Below, one piece after another: positions 1-8,272 of a DNA stretch of 64,000 bases; within the stretch, counting starts at the first letter, position 1; each line of letters opens with the position of its first letter. Under the pieces are notes generated by a model. That model was not told the DNA's origin, did no database searches, and saw only the letters and a list, made by a program, of their open reading frames with translations. Source of the stretch: Eubacterium multiforme (lineage in GTDB: Bacteria > Bacillota > Clostridia > Clostridiales > Clostridiaceae); assembly GCF_030813415.1 (NCBI RefSeq), contig NZ_JAUSUF010000002.1, forward strand, positions 349,099-413,098. Reading direction: 5' to 3'. The position numbers and the translations under genes were made by a program.

Positions 1-33
1 CATTGCTTTCTCTCTTGATAATTTTCTACTCAT
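1..33 (-). CDS. nusB: NusB transcription antitermination factor, N-terminal fragment
   Basis: Only the first 11 codons lie in the window (MSRKLSREKAM), preceded by a strong AGGAGG ribosome-binding site. The S-R-x-x-S-R-E-x-A-M opening is typical of NusB, the RNA-binding partner of NusE/S10 in rRNA antitermination. The position directly after an Asp23-family gene and the spoIIIA operon matches the usual clostridial order. The call rests on a very short peptide plus synteny. Confidence 0.7.
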   Translation of the reverse strand, partial: MSRKLSREKAM

Positions 34-104
34 CTTTTCCTCCTAGATTTCTTTAATTCTTTATAAGCCTTTTCTAATAGTACTAAAAATTATATATTAT
101 GGCA

Positions 105-133
105 AGGAAACACCCTCTGAATATCAGAGGGTG
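105..133 (-). terminator. Intrinsic terminator after the Asp23-family gene
   Basis: A perfect 10-bp inverted repeat (CACCCTCTGA / TCAGAGGGTG, 3-base loop) at 111-133 is followed on the minus strand by a short T-rich stretch. It lies just past the stop of the Asp23-family gene and before nusB, so it would end or attenuate the spoIIIA/asp23 transcript. Confidence 0.6.
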
Positions 134-136
134 AAA

Positions 137-520
137 CTAAATTTCCTTTGATTCTTTTTCTGAATTCTTTGGTAAGTATATGTTTTGAACATATACATCT
201 ACACTACTTACAACTAAACCTGTCATAGCTTCAACAGTTTTCTTTACGTTCTCTTGAACTTGACCTACAACATCTAGAATTTTAACACCATACTCAACTG
301 TTAATGCTATTTCTATTCTTGCTCTGTCTTCTTCTAAAGTAACCTTAACAGACTTACCTGATGATTTTTTTCCTTTTAGTAGTTGTGATATGTTATTTGT
401 AACTCCATGTTGGAATTCCATAACACCATCAATTTCTTCTGCTGCAATACCAGCAATAACTGAAACAACTTCATCAGAAATCTTCACTATTCCAATGTTT
501 TCATTATTGAAGTTTTCCAT
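137..520 (-). CDS. Asp23/Gls24 family envelope stress protein (YqhY/YloU type)
   Basis: The product is 127 residues of soluble Asp23/Gls24-fold protein (conserved core from IGIVKISDEVVSVIAGIAAEEI through the KTVEAMTGL region) with no membrane segment. Family members are abundant envelope-stress or lipid-homeostasis proteins; the exact role of this clostridial member is not known. I start at the ATG at 520, giving MENFNNENIG, because AGGAGG lies about 9 bases upstream. A longer in-frame start eight codons earlier would run through that ribosome-binding site. It sits between spoIIIAH and nusB, the same place as yqhY in related genomes. Confidence 0.85.
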   Translation of the reverse strand: MENFNNENIGIVKISDEVVSVIAGIAAEEIDGVMEFQHGVTNNISQLLKGKKSSGKSVKVTLEEDRARIEIALTVEYGVKILDVVGQVQENVKKTVEAMTGLVVSSVDVYVQNIYLPKNSEKESKEI

Positions 521-604
521 TACATTCGACCTCCTAGGTTTCACATTTGCAAAACTATTTATCTAGGATTATTATATCAAATATGATTTTACATTACAAT
601 GTAT

Positions 605-1126
605 TTATTTTTTAACTTCTATTGATACATCGTTTATATTTGCAACATCTTGAACAATTTCTTGGATTTGTAAACTCATCTTTTGGTCAATTCCTTCTGT
701 CTTTACAAATACCTTTGCTTTACTTCCATCAATAGTACATAATACATCTTCTATACCTTTATTTTTTATGTTCATTTCTACTCTATGTTCATTATCTTTT
801 TGTTTAGTTTTTTCTAATAACTCTTTTTGAGCACTTGCTTTTTGTTCTTTTGAAGTATTTTTATCATTAACTATAGCCTTTAAATTTTGAATTGTTTCTG
901 CAGTCTTTTCTTCTTTCTCACCTCTTGAATCATAGAAGAAATCTTTTTTTGCTGATGTTTCAGCTTCCTTTTCATTATTTTTTTCATTCTCATCTGTTAC
1001 ACTACTTACTTGACTTAATCCAATTGGATCATTTAATCCTCCATTATTAAGCTTTGTAGCTAAAAGTCCTACGCAAATTATTAATCCAAGTAAAGTGAAA
1101 ATAATACCAAATTGTTTTTTATTCAT
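605..1126 (-). CDS. spoIIIAH: Stage III sporulation protein AH
   Basis: SpoIIIAH is the mother-cell half of the SpoIIQ-SpoIIIAH zipper that joins the two membranes around the forespore and builds the feeding-tube channel. The protein has one N-terminal transmembrane helix (about residues 6-26), a charged low-complexity linker, and a C-terminal YscJ/FliF-like ring-building domain (from about residue 80, ending IQEIVQDVANINDVSIEVKK). A start two codons upstream (1132) is possible, but GGGAGG is better spaced for the ATG at 1126. Last gene of the spoIIIA operon. Confidence 0.93.
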   Translation of the reverse strand: MNKKQFGIIFTLLGLIICVGLLATKLNNGGLNDPIGLSQVSSVTDENEKNNEKEAETSAKKDFFYDSRGEKEEKTAETIQNLKAIVNDKNTSKEQKASAQKELLEKTKQKDNEHRVEMNIKNKGIEDVLCTIDGSKAKVFVKTEGIDQKMSLQIQEIVQDVANINDVSIEVKK

Positions 1127-1165
1127 TTTCATTCTCCTCCCATTCTTTACCTATTGAATTATATG

Positions 1166-1768
1166 CTAACTATTCATAGGATATACATTAACTTTATCAA
1201 CAGAAAGATTATATAAATTTGATACTGCTTTTTGAATTTCATATTTTGTTTTGCTATTTTGTGCTCCCTCTGCTGTAACCACAACACCTATTGCTTTAGG
1301 CTTATATGTTTGTAATATAAATGGCTCATTTCCTTCATCCTTTGTTTTCATAACTATTTTTGATCCATCATTTTTTTGTTTATTTATTCTCTTTCCACCT
1401 TCACTATCTGTTTCTTCAGTTACTGATGTATGTGTATCCTCATCATATGCTGGAACTTTAATTTCTCCACTTTCAAAAGAAATCATAACATCAACATTAC
1501 CAACCCCCTCTATCTTTTTTAAAATAGTAGTTAATTGCTCCTTTTGTTCTCTTTCATACTCATCCCTTACTTTTGCTTCATTTTGAATATTTTCTTCAAG
1601 GCTACTTGATGTTTGTACCTCTTTCTTATTATCTTTATCTTTAGAAGGCCCTAATACGTTTAATGCTAATAATAAAAATAACATAATTATTATTATTGCA
1701 ATTAAAATGTTAACATTCTTCTTTTTAAGAAAATTATTTACAATCTCCTTAATCTTTTCAAAGTCCAT
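1166..1768 (-). CDS. spoIIIAG: Stage III sporulation protein AG
   Basis: SpoIIIAG forms the large ring of the mother cell-forespore channel. The 200-residue product has a short cytoplasmic N-terminus, one transmembrane helix (about 19-37), then a periplasmic ring-building domain that carries the usual insertion region rich in polar residues (about 105-140) and ends near VNVYPMNS. AGGAGGAG precedes the ATG. It is followed by spoIIIAH after about 40 bases and preceded closely by spoIIIAF. Confidence 0.93.
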   Translation of the reverse strand: MDFEKIKEIVNNFLKKKNVNILIAIIIIMLFLLLALNVLGPSKDKDNKKEVQTSSSLEENIQNEAKVRDEYEREQKEQLTTILKKIEGVGNVDVMISFESGEIKVPAYDEDTHTSVTEETDSEGGKRINKQKNDGSKIVMKTKDEGNEPFILQTYKPKAIGVVVTAEGAQNSKTKYEIQKAVSNLYNLSVDKVNVYPMNS

Positions 1769-1782
1769 ATTTTTCTCCTCCT

Positions 1783-2367
1783 TTACTCCATTTTATATAT
1801 GTTAATTTTCTCCTTATCAATTTGAAGCTCCTTACATATAAATTTAACTACCTCTCTATACTTATCATTTTCTTTATCTTTTTTATTTTTTTCTCCCTTA
1901 GAATTTATTTTTACTTTATTAACCTTTTCTATATTTTTTATTTTTTTATCTTTTATCTTTACATCCAAATTATTTATTACTAAACTTCCCTTATTAAAGT
2001 CCACTTCACAATCTACTTCACATTTAAAATCTAAATTTTCAAATTCTTTTTTTAACATATTTTCTAAATTTTTATTAAAATTATTTTTAAAACTTTCCTT
2101 ATTAGTATTTTTTAAATTATCATCATAATTTTTTTTATCTTTATTTGAATTATATTCAGTTTCGTATGAGCTAATTACATCTTTTAATTTATCTTCACCT
2201 TTTGAAAATATTGTTAAGATAGGTGTTAAAATTACCGATATTAAAATAAGTCCTAACACAAACTTTAAATATTTTTTCATATTATTATCAGGTGCTATTA
2301 ATTCTACTGCTGCTATAAATATTAAAGTTGTAACTAAGGTAATTACAAAATTTCTTATTAGTTCCAA
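1783..2367 (-). CDS. spoIIIAF: Stage III sporulation protein AF
   Basis: SpoIIIAF is a membrane component of the forespore channel with a ring-building-like soluble domain. Two N-terminal transmembrane helices (about residues 5-23 and 32-52) are followed by a very lysine- and asparagine-rich domain ending INIYKME. The start is a TTG at 2365-2367 with GGAGGG about 9 bases upstream, so annotation tools that need ATG may shorten it. It begins 6 bases after the spoIIIAE stop. Confidence 0.9.
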   Translation of the reverse strand: MELIRNFVITLVTTLIFIAAVELIAPDNNMKKYLKFVLGLILISVILTPILTIFSKGEDKLKDVISSYETEYNSNKDKKNYDDNLKNTNKESFKNNFNKNLENMLKKEFENLDFKCEVDCEVDFNKGSLVINNLDVKIKDKKIKNIEKVNKVKINSKGEKNKKDKENDKYREVVKFICKELQIDKEKINIYKME

Positions 2368-2373
2368 ATCAAA

Positions 2374-3579
2374 CTACCCTCCTACAATAAATTTTCCAGC
2401 GGATGCCATTATTCCAAGTAAAATAAAAAACATAAAACTTACACTTATAACACAGGAAAGTAAAAGCATTAATGCATCTCCTGCTGATGCTATAGATGAG
2501 GTAATTCTTTTATCACTTATAGGTTCAATTAATCCAGCTGATAGTTTATATATAAAGGCCATTATTATTAACTTTATTATTGGATATATAAGAACTAATA
2601 CAATTACAATAAGCCCAACTCCAGTTATTGCATTTTTTATTATAAGTGAATACCCTGCAACGGATGTTATTGCATCTGAAAATGTTTTTCCAACTATAGG
2701 AACAAAATTATCAATAGCAAATTTTGTAGTTTTAAGGGCTACTGCATCCATAGTATCTGCTGTAATTCCTCTAATTGTTAAAACTGCTATAAATACAGTT
2801 ATTATTATTCCTTGAAGCCACATTATAACCTGCTTAAGAAGCTTACATAAATTATCTATTTTATGCTCATTTGAAAGATTATTTGCAAACTCCATAACAA
2901 AGCTTATAAGTATTAATGGAATAATAATAGTTACATATATTTTAGGAATTATAGTTACTCCAGCTAGTATAATAGGATCTAATGTGGCAGCTTGTACTAA
3001 ACCTCCAGCTAATGCAATCATTGTAACTAATATAGGTAGTAATGCATTCATAAAATTAGAAATTTCATTAATAGCTTCTGTGGCAACAGATATTGATATT
3101 AAGAAACTTTTTGAAAGTATCATAATTAATATTGAGTAACATGCAAAAAAAGCAATTTGTGATATGTTGTCATTTTTAAAGGCATCCTGAAGATTTTTAA
3201 GAAGGGAACATAAAATTGCAATAACCATAACTGATATTACAAGTTTCAAAACGCTTCTAACTTCTCTAAAGAGCAAACTTAAAATAGCTTTTAAAATAAC
3301 TGAAAAGCTTATATTGCCTTCCCCATTTTCTATATATGACTTTACATACTCTGATGGATTAAGCTCATTTACAAGTTCAACATCTGTTTTCATTTTATTT
3401 ATATAATCATATAAATTATCTAAACCTTCCTTTGTTTCTTTATTCATAAGATTTTCTTTTGTTTCTTTCGTTTCAGCTACTGCTACTATTTTATTAGTTG
3501 ATATTTGAAAACCTAAAATAACTGAAAATACTATAGTAAATATTATTGCAACAATTGTTTTTTTTGAAAATTTATTCAT
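2374..3579 (-). CDS. spoIIIAE: Stage III sporulation protein AE
   Basis: SpoIIIAE is a large polytopic membrane protein of the channel complex. The product opens with a signal-peptide-like segment (about 5-35) and then carries multiple hydrophobic helices from about residue 95 to the C-terminus, including a conserved central block around ALLPILVTMIALAG. I use the ATG at 3579 (MNKFSKK) rather than the GTG three codons upstream, because that GTG overlaps the AGGTGAT ribosome-binding site. About 401 residues, the family's usual length. Confidence 0.92.
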   Translation of the reverse strand: MNKFSKKTIVAIIFTIVFSVILGFQISTNKIVAVAETKETKENLMNKETKEGLDNLYDYINKMKTDVELVNELNPSEYVKSYIENGEGNISFSVILKAILSLLFREVRSVLKLVISVMVIAILCSLLKNLQDAFKNDNISQIAFFACYSILIMILSKSFLISISVATEAINEISNFMNALLPILVTMIALAGGLVQAATLDPIILAGVTIIPKIYVTIIIPLILISFVMEFANNLSNEHKIDNLCKLLKQVIMWLQGIIITVFIAVLTIRGITADTMDAVALKTTKFAIDNFVPIVGKTFSDAITSVAGYSLIIKNAITGVGLIVIVLVLIYPIIKLIIMAFIYKLSAGLIEPISDKRITSSIASAGDALMLLLSCVISVSFMFFILLGIMASAGKFIVGG

Positions 3580-3588
3580 ACTTATCAC

Positions 3589-3972
3589 CTACAGTATTTT
3601 TAAAATAGAATCAAGTACAGCCATTAAGATTGGTACAGCAAGGGCTAAAATCATTATTTTCCCTGCAAATTCAACCTTAGAACCAATTGTTTGTGCTCCT
3701 GCATCTTTACATATTTCTGTTGCAAAGGAAGCTAAATATGCAATAGCTAATATTTTCATTATTATTCCAATGTATACAGTATCAATTCCTGCTCTATTTG
3801 CAATATCTTTTAAAAATGAAATTATTCCCTGAAGTTCTCCCATCATAAACGCAAATATTAGTATTCCAGCTACAAGACAAACTAAAACGGCAAGTTCACT
3901 TTTCCTATCTTTAAATAGTAAAAAGATAAATAATGCAATTAAAGCAAAGGTTACTACCTTTAAAATCATCAT
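3589..3972 (-). CDS. spoIIIAD: Stage III sporulation protein AD
   Basis: A small (127-residue) integral membrane protein with about four hydrophobic helices and the conserved AGxQTIGSKVEFAGKI-type loop seen in SpoIIIAD. It belongs to the SpoIIIA channel that keeps the engulfed forespore metabolically supported and allows late forespore sigma-G activity. The start is one of two adjacent ATGs (3972 or 3969) behind AGGTGAT. Confidence 0.92.
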   Translation of the reverse strand: MMILKVVTFALIALFIFLLFKDRKSELAVLVCLVAGILIFAFMMGELQGIISFLKDIANRAGIDTVYIGIIMKILAIAYLASFATEICKDAGAQTIGSKVEFAGKIMILALAVPILMAVLDSILKIL

Positions 3973-3980
3973 AATATCAC

Positions 3981-4178
3981 CTATAACATAAACATAGTTT
4001 TAACAGATTGAAATAAATCCCCAATAAGAGAAACTATCATAAGAAGAATAATTACAACTCCAGCTATATTAGTTATTACGGCTATATCATCTTTACCACT
4101 ACTTTTTAATACTTTGTCTAATATTATTATGAGTACTCCAGCGCCCCCTATTTTAAACAGTATACTTACATCTAACAT
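3981..4178 (-). CDS. spoIIIAC: Stage III sporulation protein AC
   Basis: A 65-residue protein with two transmembrane helices joined by a short loop (KSSGKDDIA), matching SpoIIIAC in length and layout. It starts MLDVSILFKIGGAG behind AGGAGGGG. AC and AD resemble a pair of export-apparatus subunits. It lies 8 bases before spoIIIAD. Confidence 0.92.
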   Translation of the reverse strand: MLDVSILFKIGGAGVLIIILDKVLKSSGKDDIAVITNIAGVVIILLMIVSLIGDLFQSVKTMFML

Positions 4179-4193
4179 AACACCCCTCCTAAT

Positions 4194-4709
4194 TTATAAT
4201 AAAAATATAATAATCATTGCACCAATACATACCCCTAAATATCTGTATAATTTTATATTTTTATTAGCTATTGTCTCTGCTTCTTTAATATTGATATTTA
4301 AATTAGCTATTACTAAATTAAACATTTTTTCTTGTCCATAAACTCCAAGTTCCCCTAATGATTTAAGGAAATCTCCAAGAACCCTTTCATCCTCCTTATT
4401 TAAATAAATATTATTTTCTTTTTCATATATAATTTTAAAAGCATGGTATACACTATCTTCTTTTCCCTCTAATAAGACCTTTGAAGAGTTTAAGAATAAT
4501 TCCTTTATTGGAGTTCTACACTTTGTCCCAATTGAATTTAAAGCCTCTGGCAAAGGAGTCATATTATAAACAATCTCATTTTGAAGAAGTAATATACTCT
4601 TTAAAATTTCTTTAAGATTTTTATATCTATTATTAAATTTTTCTCCATATGCATAACCACCATAAGAAAATGCTAAAAATACAATTATTAAAATTATTAA
4701 TTTAAGCAA
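4194..4709 (-). CDS. spoIIIAB: Stage III sporulation protein AB
   Basis: SpoIIIAB is a GspF-like subunit of the sporulation channel. It has hydrophobic helices at both ends (about residues 2-22 and 152-170) and a soluble helical domain between with the conserved EIVYNMTPLPEAL segment. The start is a TTG at 4709 behind GAAGGTGAT, and the gene overlaps the end of spoIIIAA by 13 bases, which suggests translational coupling. Confidence 0.92.
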   Translation of the reverse strand: MLKLIILIIVFLAFSYGGYAYGEKFNNRYKNLKEILKSILLLQNEIVYNMTPLPEALNSIGTKCRTPIKELFLNSSKVLLEGKEDSVYHAFKIIYEKENNIYLNKEDERVLGDFLKSLGELGVYGQEKMFNLVIANLNINIKEAETIANKNIKLYRYLGVCIGAMIIIFLL

Positions 4710-5617
4710 CAGACATCACCTTCTTTTCCTATGGAATATACCTTTTCAATAGTTCCAACTCCTAATCTATTACTAAGAAGAATAACTCTCTCTATAATTC
4801 CAAAATTAAAAAGATTACTAAAAACTTTTCTACTTTTAACATCCTCTAAATTGCTTCCATGAACAGTTACAACAACATTAACTCCAGAATTAAAGGCGGT
4901 ATTTAAGGCAATTACATCCTCTTTTGTTCCTATTTCATCACATATTAAAACATCAGGTGATAATGACCTTATAGCCATAATCATTCCCTCTCTTTTCAAA
5001 CAGTTATCTAATATGTCTGTTCTAATTCCTAAATTCATTTGTGGAATTCCAAGATAACTTGCTCCTATTTCACTTCTTTCATCAATTACAACTACTTTTT
5101 TCCCTTCTAATTTATTTTTAGAATCTCCAGAGGACAATATTCTTGCAATATCTCTTAAAATTGTAGTTTTACCACATTTAGGTGGAGATATAATTAAAGT
5201 GTTTTTTATAATATTATTTTCATAAATAAATTTAATAACTTTTTTCCCACAGCCAATTATTTCTTTAGAAATTCTAATATTTAAAGAGGCTATATTTTTA
5301 ATTGTTTTTATTGAATCTCCATTCATAACACATTCCCCTGCAATGCCAACTCTATGTCCACCTTTTAAAGTTATAAAACCTTGCTTTATTTCCTCTTCAT
5401 AGGCATAAATAGAATAATTAGATATTCTTTGCAGAATAAATTTAAATTCTTCCTTTGTAACTTCTTTAGATAATATAACCTCTCCCTTATTTGTATATAA
5501 TATAATTGGCTTATTTATTTTTATACGTATTTCTTGAATTCCTTCTTTAACATATTCATTAATTAAACTCATAATATTTTTAGGAAAAATATTAATTCTC
5601 TCTTCTTCTCTTAACAT
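4697..5617 (-). CDS. spoIIIAA: Stage III sporulation protein AA (secretion-type ATPase)
   Basis: SpoIIIAA is the cytoplasmic ATPase of the SpoIIIA channel, related to type II/IV secretion ATPases. The Walker A motif PPKCGKTT lies at about residues 145-152, the Walker B-like VLICDEIG near residue 225, and an H-G sequence (VTVHGS) follows. The length of 306 is usual. GAGGAGAG precedes the ATG at 5617. It is the first gene of the eight-gene spoIIIA operon, which is complete and unbroken here. Confidence 0.95.
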   Translation of the reverse strand: MLREEERINIFPKNIMSLINEYVKEGIQEIRIKINKPIILYTNKGEVILSKEVTKEEFKFILQRISNYSIYAYEEEIKQGFITLKGGHRVGIAGECVMNGDSIKTIKNIASLNIRISKEIIGCGKKVIKFIYENNIIKNTLIISPPKCGKTTILRDIARILSSGDSKNKLEGKKVVVIDERSEIGASYLGIPQMNLGIRTDILDNCLKREGMIMAIRSLSPDVLICDEIGTKEDVIALNTAFNSGVNVVVTVHGSNLEDVKSRKVFSNLFNFGIIERVILLSNRLGVGTIEKVYSIGKEGDVCCLN

Positions 5618-5685
5618 TTAACATTCTCTCCTCACATAGTTAAACTTACCTTACCCTTTATAATTAATATTTTTATAATTAAGTA

Positions 5686-5693
5686 AATATTAC
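5686..5693 (-). promoter_or_regulatory. Possible sigma-E -35 element upstream of spoIIIAA
   Basis: On the minus strand the octamer GTAATATT matches the sigma-E -35 consensus GKMATATT, about 70 bases upstream of the spoIIIAA start. The spacing allows a -10 in the AT-rich stretch that follows, but no clean CATAYAMT is visible, so the promoter is only suggested. spoIIIA is a known sigma-E operon in Bacillus. Confidence 0.3.
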
Positions 5694-5724
5694 TTATTTT
5701 TATTAAAATATGTAAAATGGGTAT

Positions 5725-5756
5725 AAAAAAAAGAGCTTTGAAATCAAAACTCTTTA
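5725..5756 (-). terminator. Terminator after the zinc-ribbon protein
   Basis: AAAGAGCTTTG (5730-5740) pairs with CAAAACTCTTT (5745-5755) with one mismatch, and the minus strand continues into a run of eight Ts. It separates the 5762-6127 gene from the spoIIIA operon. Confidence 0.8.
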
Positions 5757-5761
5757 AACTA

Positions 5762-6127
5762 CTATTTCATTATATTTTTATTACAGTAAGGACATGGAAT
5801 ATTACTGTTCTTTTCTAATGCAGAACTTTCAATAAAAATTGGTTTATTGCAATGAATACAATTTATTTCTTTATATTCATCTTCAATTTCAGTTAATTCC
5901 TCTAAAGAAACTTCTTCAAACAATTCATCTTGAATTCCTGAAAGATCATCATCCATATATTCTAAATTTTCTTGTATTGCTTCTTGATTTATTTGAAGCT
6001 CTTCTATTTTATCTGATAATTTATTAAATATACTAGAAACTTTATTTAATATATCCTTATTTTCAGTATTATCTATTTTATCTATACAATTATTTAGCTC
6101 TTGGATTTCTTTTTTTATATCATTCAT
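5762..6127 (-). CDS. CD1247-type small acidic protein with C-terminal zinc ribbon
   Basis: A 121-residue protein of unknown function. The N-terminal two thirds are acidic and predicted helical or coiled coil (about residues 1-85). The C-terminus carries two C-x-x-C knuckles (CIHC near 94-97 and CPYC near 113-116), a zinc-ribbon arrangement. Proteins with this layout are common in clostridia next to efp and spoIIIA. No enzymatic motif is visible. AGGAAG precedes the ATG. It has its own terminator and lies just downstream of efp. Confidence 0.75.
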   Translation of the reverse strand: MNDIKKEIQELNNCIDKIDNTENKDILNKVSSIFNKLSDKIEELQINQEAIQENLEYMDDDLSGIQDELFEEVSLEELTEIEDEYKEINCIHCNKPIFIESSALEKNSNIPCPYCNKNIMK

Positions 6128-6149
6128 ATCAACACTTCCTTTTATATTA

Positions 6150-6180
6150 AAATTGCTAAGTTCTTTGAACTTAGCAATTT
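6150..6180 (-). terminator. Terminator after efp
   Basis: A perfect 14-bp stem (AAATTGCTAAGTTC / GAACTTAGCAATTT, 3-base loop), ending 9 bases beyond the efp stop. It is A/T-rich at both stem ends and could also act for plus-strand transcription. Confidence 0.8.
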
Positions 6181-6189
6181 ATTGTACTA

Positions 6190-6747
6190 TTAAACTCTTT
6201 CCATGTACTCTCCAGTTCTAGTATCAACTCTAATAGTATCTCCTTCATTAACGAACATTGGAACGTTTATGATTGCACCTGTTTCTACAGTAGCTGGCTT
6301 TAATGTATTTGTTGCTGTATTTCCTTTAACGCCTGGCTCACTGTGTGTTATTAATAATTCAACAAAGTTTGGAGCTTCAACTGAGAAAGCATCACCTTTG
6401 TAAAATTTAATAATAGCAAACATATTTTCCTTTAAGTATTTTATAGCTTCTTCAACCTTTTCATAGTTTAAAGGAATTTGATCATATGTTTCTTGATCCA
6501 TGAAGTAGTATAACTCTCCATCTGTGTATAAATATTGCATTTCTTTTCTTTCAATTACAGCTTCTTGGAACTTAGTTGTTGGGTTGAAAGTTGTTTCAGT
6601 AACTCCACCTGATATAACGTTTCTAAGTTTTGTTCTAACGAAAGCTGCGCCTTTTCCTGGTTTAACATGTAAAAAGTCTACAACTGTAAATACTTGTCCT
6701 TCGTGTTCGAAAGTTGTACCTTTTCTTAAATCTCCTGCTGATATCAT
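6190..6747 (-). CDS. efp: Translation elongation factor P
   Basis: EF-P relieves ribosome stalling at proline runs. The product is 185 residues, exactly the family length, with the N-terminal KOW-like domain ([13 protein letters not shown]), the KPGKG loop holding the tip lysine (about residue 32), and two OB domains ending [11 protein letters not shown]. The start is the ATG at 6747 behind GGAGGG; an upstream in-frame TTG lies within the ribosome-binding region. It has its own promoter (6849-6877) and terminator, so it is probably monocistronic or shares readthrough with the next gene. Confidence 0.96.
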   Translation of the reverse strand: MISAGDLRKGTTFEHEGQVFTVVDFLHVKPGKGAAFVRTKLRNVISGGVTETTFNPTTKFQEAVIERKEMQYLYTDGELYYFMDQETYDQIPLNYEKVEEAIKYLKENMFAIIKFYKGDAFSVEAPNFVELLITHSEPGVKGNTATNTLKPATVETGAIINVPMFVNEGDTIRVDTRTGEYMERV

Positions 6748-6848
6748 TAAATATCCCTCCAAAAGTATAAATTCAAATCCAAATAAATTATATTATTAAC
6801 TTTTAAACATATATAATCATAATTTGGTTTCTTCTGACATACAAATTT

Positions 6849-6877
6849 ATTTTATCAAAACTTCATATTAATTGCAA
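6849..6877 (-). promoter_or_regulatory. Sigma-A promoter for efp
   Basis: On the minus strand TTGCAA (6872-6877), a 17-base spacer and TAAAAT (6849-6854) form a good housekeeping promoter about 100 bases upstream of the efp start. Confidence 0.55.
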
Positions 6878-6946
6878 TTAGTTAGAGTGCTAATTTAACA
6901 GTATTTTTATATATTTAGACTCTATCTTTAAATATTATTATACTTA

Positions 6947-7315
6947 TTATAAATTTTTATACCCTAAAACAGTCACCTTTAGACAAAACTTTTCATCCAT
7001 ATAATTTATATTATAGTTTATTACATTATAATCTTCTATTTCTTTTAAAAATTTAACTATCCTATTTTTATTTCCCTTCATAGTTACTTCCATACTAAAA
7101 TCTTCCTCATTATTTATACTGTTTATCTCAGCTCCCTTTATATTATTAAAATAATTAAATATATCATTAATATTTTTATCTTTATATTCATTAGACACAT
7201 CTACAGAATATTTATTATGAAATTCCTCTTCCTTATTAGAAAAAGATAGAAATACTATACCTTGTAAAAATAAAATTACTATTAATACTAAATATTTAAT
7301 ATATATTTTCTTCAA
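6947..7315 (-). CDS. Small PilO-like inner-membrane protein of a type IV pilus-like operon
   Basis: 122 residues: one N-terminal transmembrane helix (about 6-25) and an extracytoplasmic alpha/beta domain ending LKVTVLGYKNL. Size, topology and last place after PilN-like and PilM-like genes suggest a reduced PilO, but I see no decisive PilO motif and the sequence is lysine/asparagine-rich and divergent. The TTG start at 7315 sits behind AGGAGAT, 3 bases after the preceding gene. The functional name is inferred from context. Confidence 0.5.
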   Translation of the reverse strand: MKKIYIKYLVLIVILFLQGIVFLSFSNKEEEFHNKYSVDVSNEYKDKNINDIFNYFNNIKGAEINSINNEEDFSMEVTMKGNKNRIVKFLKEIEDYNVINYNINYMDEKFCLKVTVLGYKNL

Positions 7316-7318
7316 AAT

Positions 7319-7702
7319 TTAATCTCCTAACACATTTAAATAATATTTTTTATCTTCATTCCATACCTTTTTTATAGTTAAATCCTTTTCTATCTTTTTT
7401 ATATCTTTAACATTTTTTAATACTATTTTCCCAGAGTTATCTTCAATATCTCCATAGTTAGTATGTTTATGCAATAAATCAATCCAATTTATTAATTCAC
7501 TTTTTACATCTATCCTCTTTTCAACAACATTTTCTTTTTTAGTATTATTCTTTTCAGAAAATGCTTTATTAACATTGCTTATATTAATAGGAAATATTAA
7601 TATATTAGCTAATAACAATAAAACAATTCCTCTATTAATACTTTTATTGTTATTCTCTTCTTTTTTAGAAATAAACTTTTCTGGTATAAAATTTTTGTTC
7701 AT
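7319..7702 (-). CDS. Small PilN-like inner-membrane protein
   Basis: 127 residues with a cytoplasmic, basic N-terminus (about 1-25), one transmembrane helix (about 26-43) and a short external domain containing ELINWIDLLHKHTNYGDIE, which resembles the helix-strand pattern of PilN/GspL-type proteins. It abuts the upstream gene (ATG 1 base from its stop). The assignment depends on operon position between PilM-like and PilO-like proteins. Confidence 0.5.
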   Translation of the reverse strand: MNKNFIPEKFISKKEENNNKSINRGIVLLLLANILIFPINISNVNKAFSEKNNTKKENVVEKRIDVKSELINWIDLLHKHTNYGDIEDNSGKIVLKNVKDIKKIEKDLTIKKVWNEDKKYYLNVLGD

Positions 7703-8272
7703 TTATTTCCCCTCAATAATTAGATTTTGCTTTTTATATGGAAATTCAAATTTTGCTAAAATAATATTTTTAAAAGATGAAAATTCTTCATTTGATAAGT
7801 GTATAGAACTTTTTATAATAAAATTATTATTAACTTCTAAAAAATAATATTTCTCATTTACTTCTATTAATGATTCAAATTTTCTTTTTCCTATCTTTTC
7901 TCTTAAAAACTTTATTAATATGAATTGAATAGGTTTAACTTCTATTTTTTTAATATTCTCAATAAAAGGAACTATTCTATTTCCTCCTTTTATTGCATAA
8001 ATAAAAGTTTTTTTATTTTTTCTATCTATAGTAAAATGAATTAAATAATCATCATTATTGAATTCTTTTTTTATTTCATTATTAATAATATTTTTTATCT
8101 CACTTCTTTTAGTTGTATCATATTCTTTAATATACAATTCTTCATCTAATATTACAAAATTAGCTTTTTTATTCTTTTTAACTTCATTTATTATATCTTT
8201 TAAATGTTTACCTTCACCATTATACATATATTTATTTTTATTAATAGTAATTATTTTTTCTCTAAGTATCAC
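7703..8272 (-). CDS. PilM-like or hypothetical protein of the pilus operon
   Basis: 189 residues, soluble, no signal or membrane segment. By position (after the pilins, before the PilN-like gene) it occupies the PilM slot, but it is about half the length of PilM and I cannot see the ATPase phosphate loops of the actin fold. The start is a GTG at 8272 behind GGAGGA, overlapping the previous gene by 11 bases. It could be a reduced PilM or GspL cytoplasmic domain, or something new. Confidence 0.45.
   Translation of the reverse strand: MILREKIITINKNKYMYNGEGKHLKDIINEVKKNKKANFVILDEELYIKEYDTTKRSEIKNIINNEIKKEFNNDDYLIHFTIDRKNKKTFIYAIKGGNRIVPFIENIKKIEVKPIQFILIKFLREKIGKRKFESLIEVNEKYYFLEVNNNFIIKSSIHLSNEEFSSFKNIILAKFEFPYKKQNLIIEGK

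Noticed and set aside
1251..1586. Long plus-strand frames opposite spoIIIAG, efp, spoVD and the ZapA-domain gene
   Set aside because: They lie antisense to well-supported genes, lack ribosome-binding sites and have the composition expected of complementary frames.
6885..6893. GAGTGCTAA next to the efp promoter, one half of a CIRCE (HrcA) operator
   Set aside because: The required TTAGCACTC half-site is not present 9 bases away; only one arm exists, so HrcA control is not supported.
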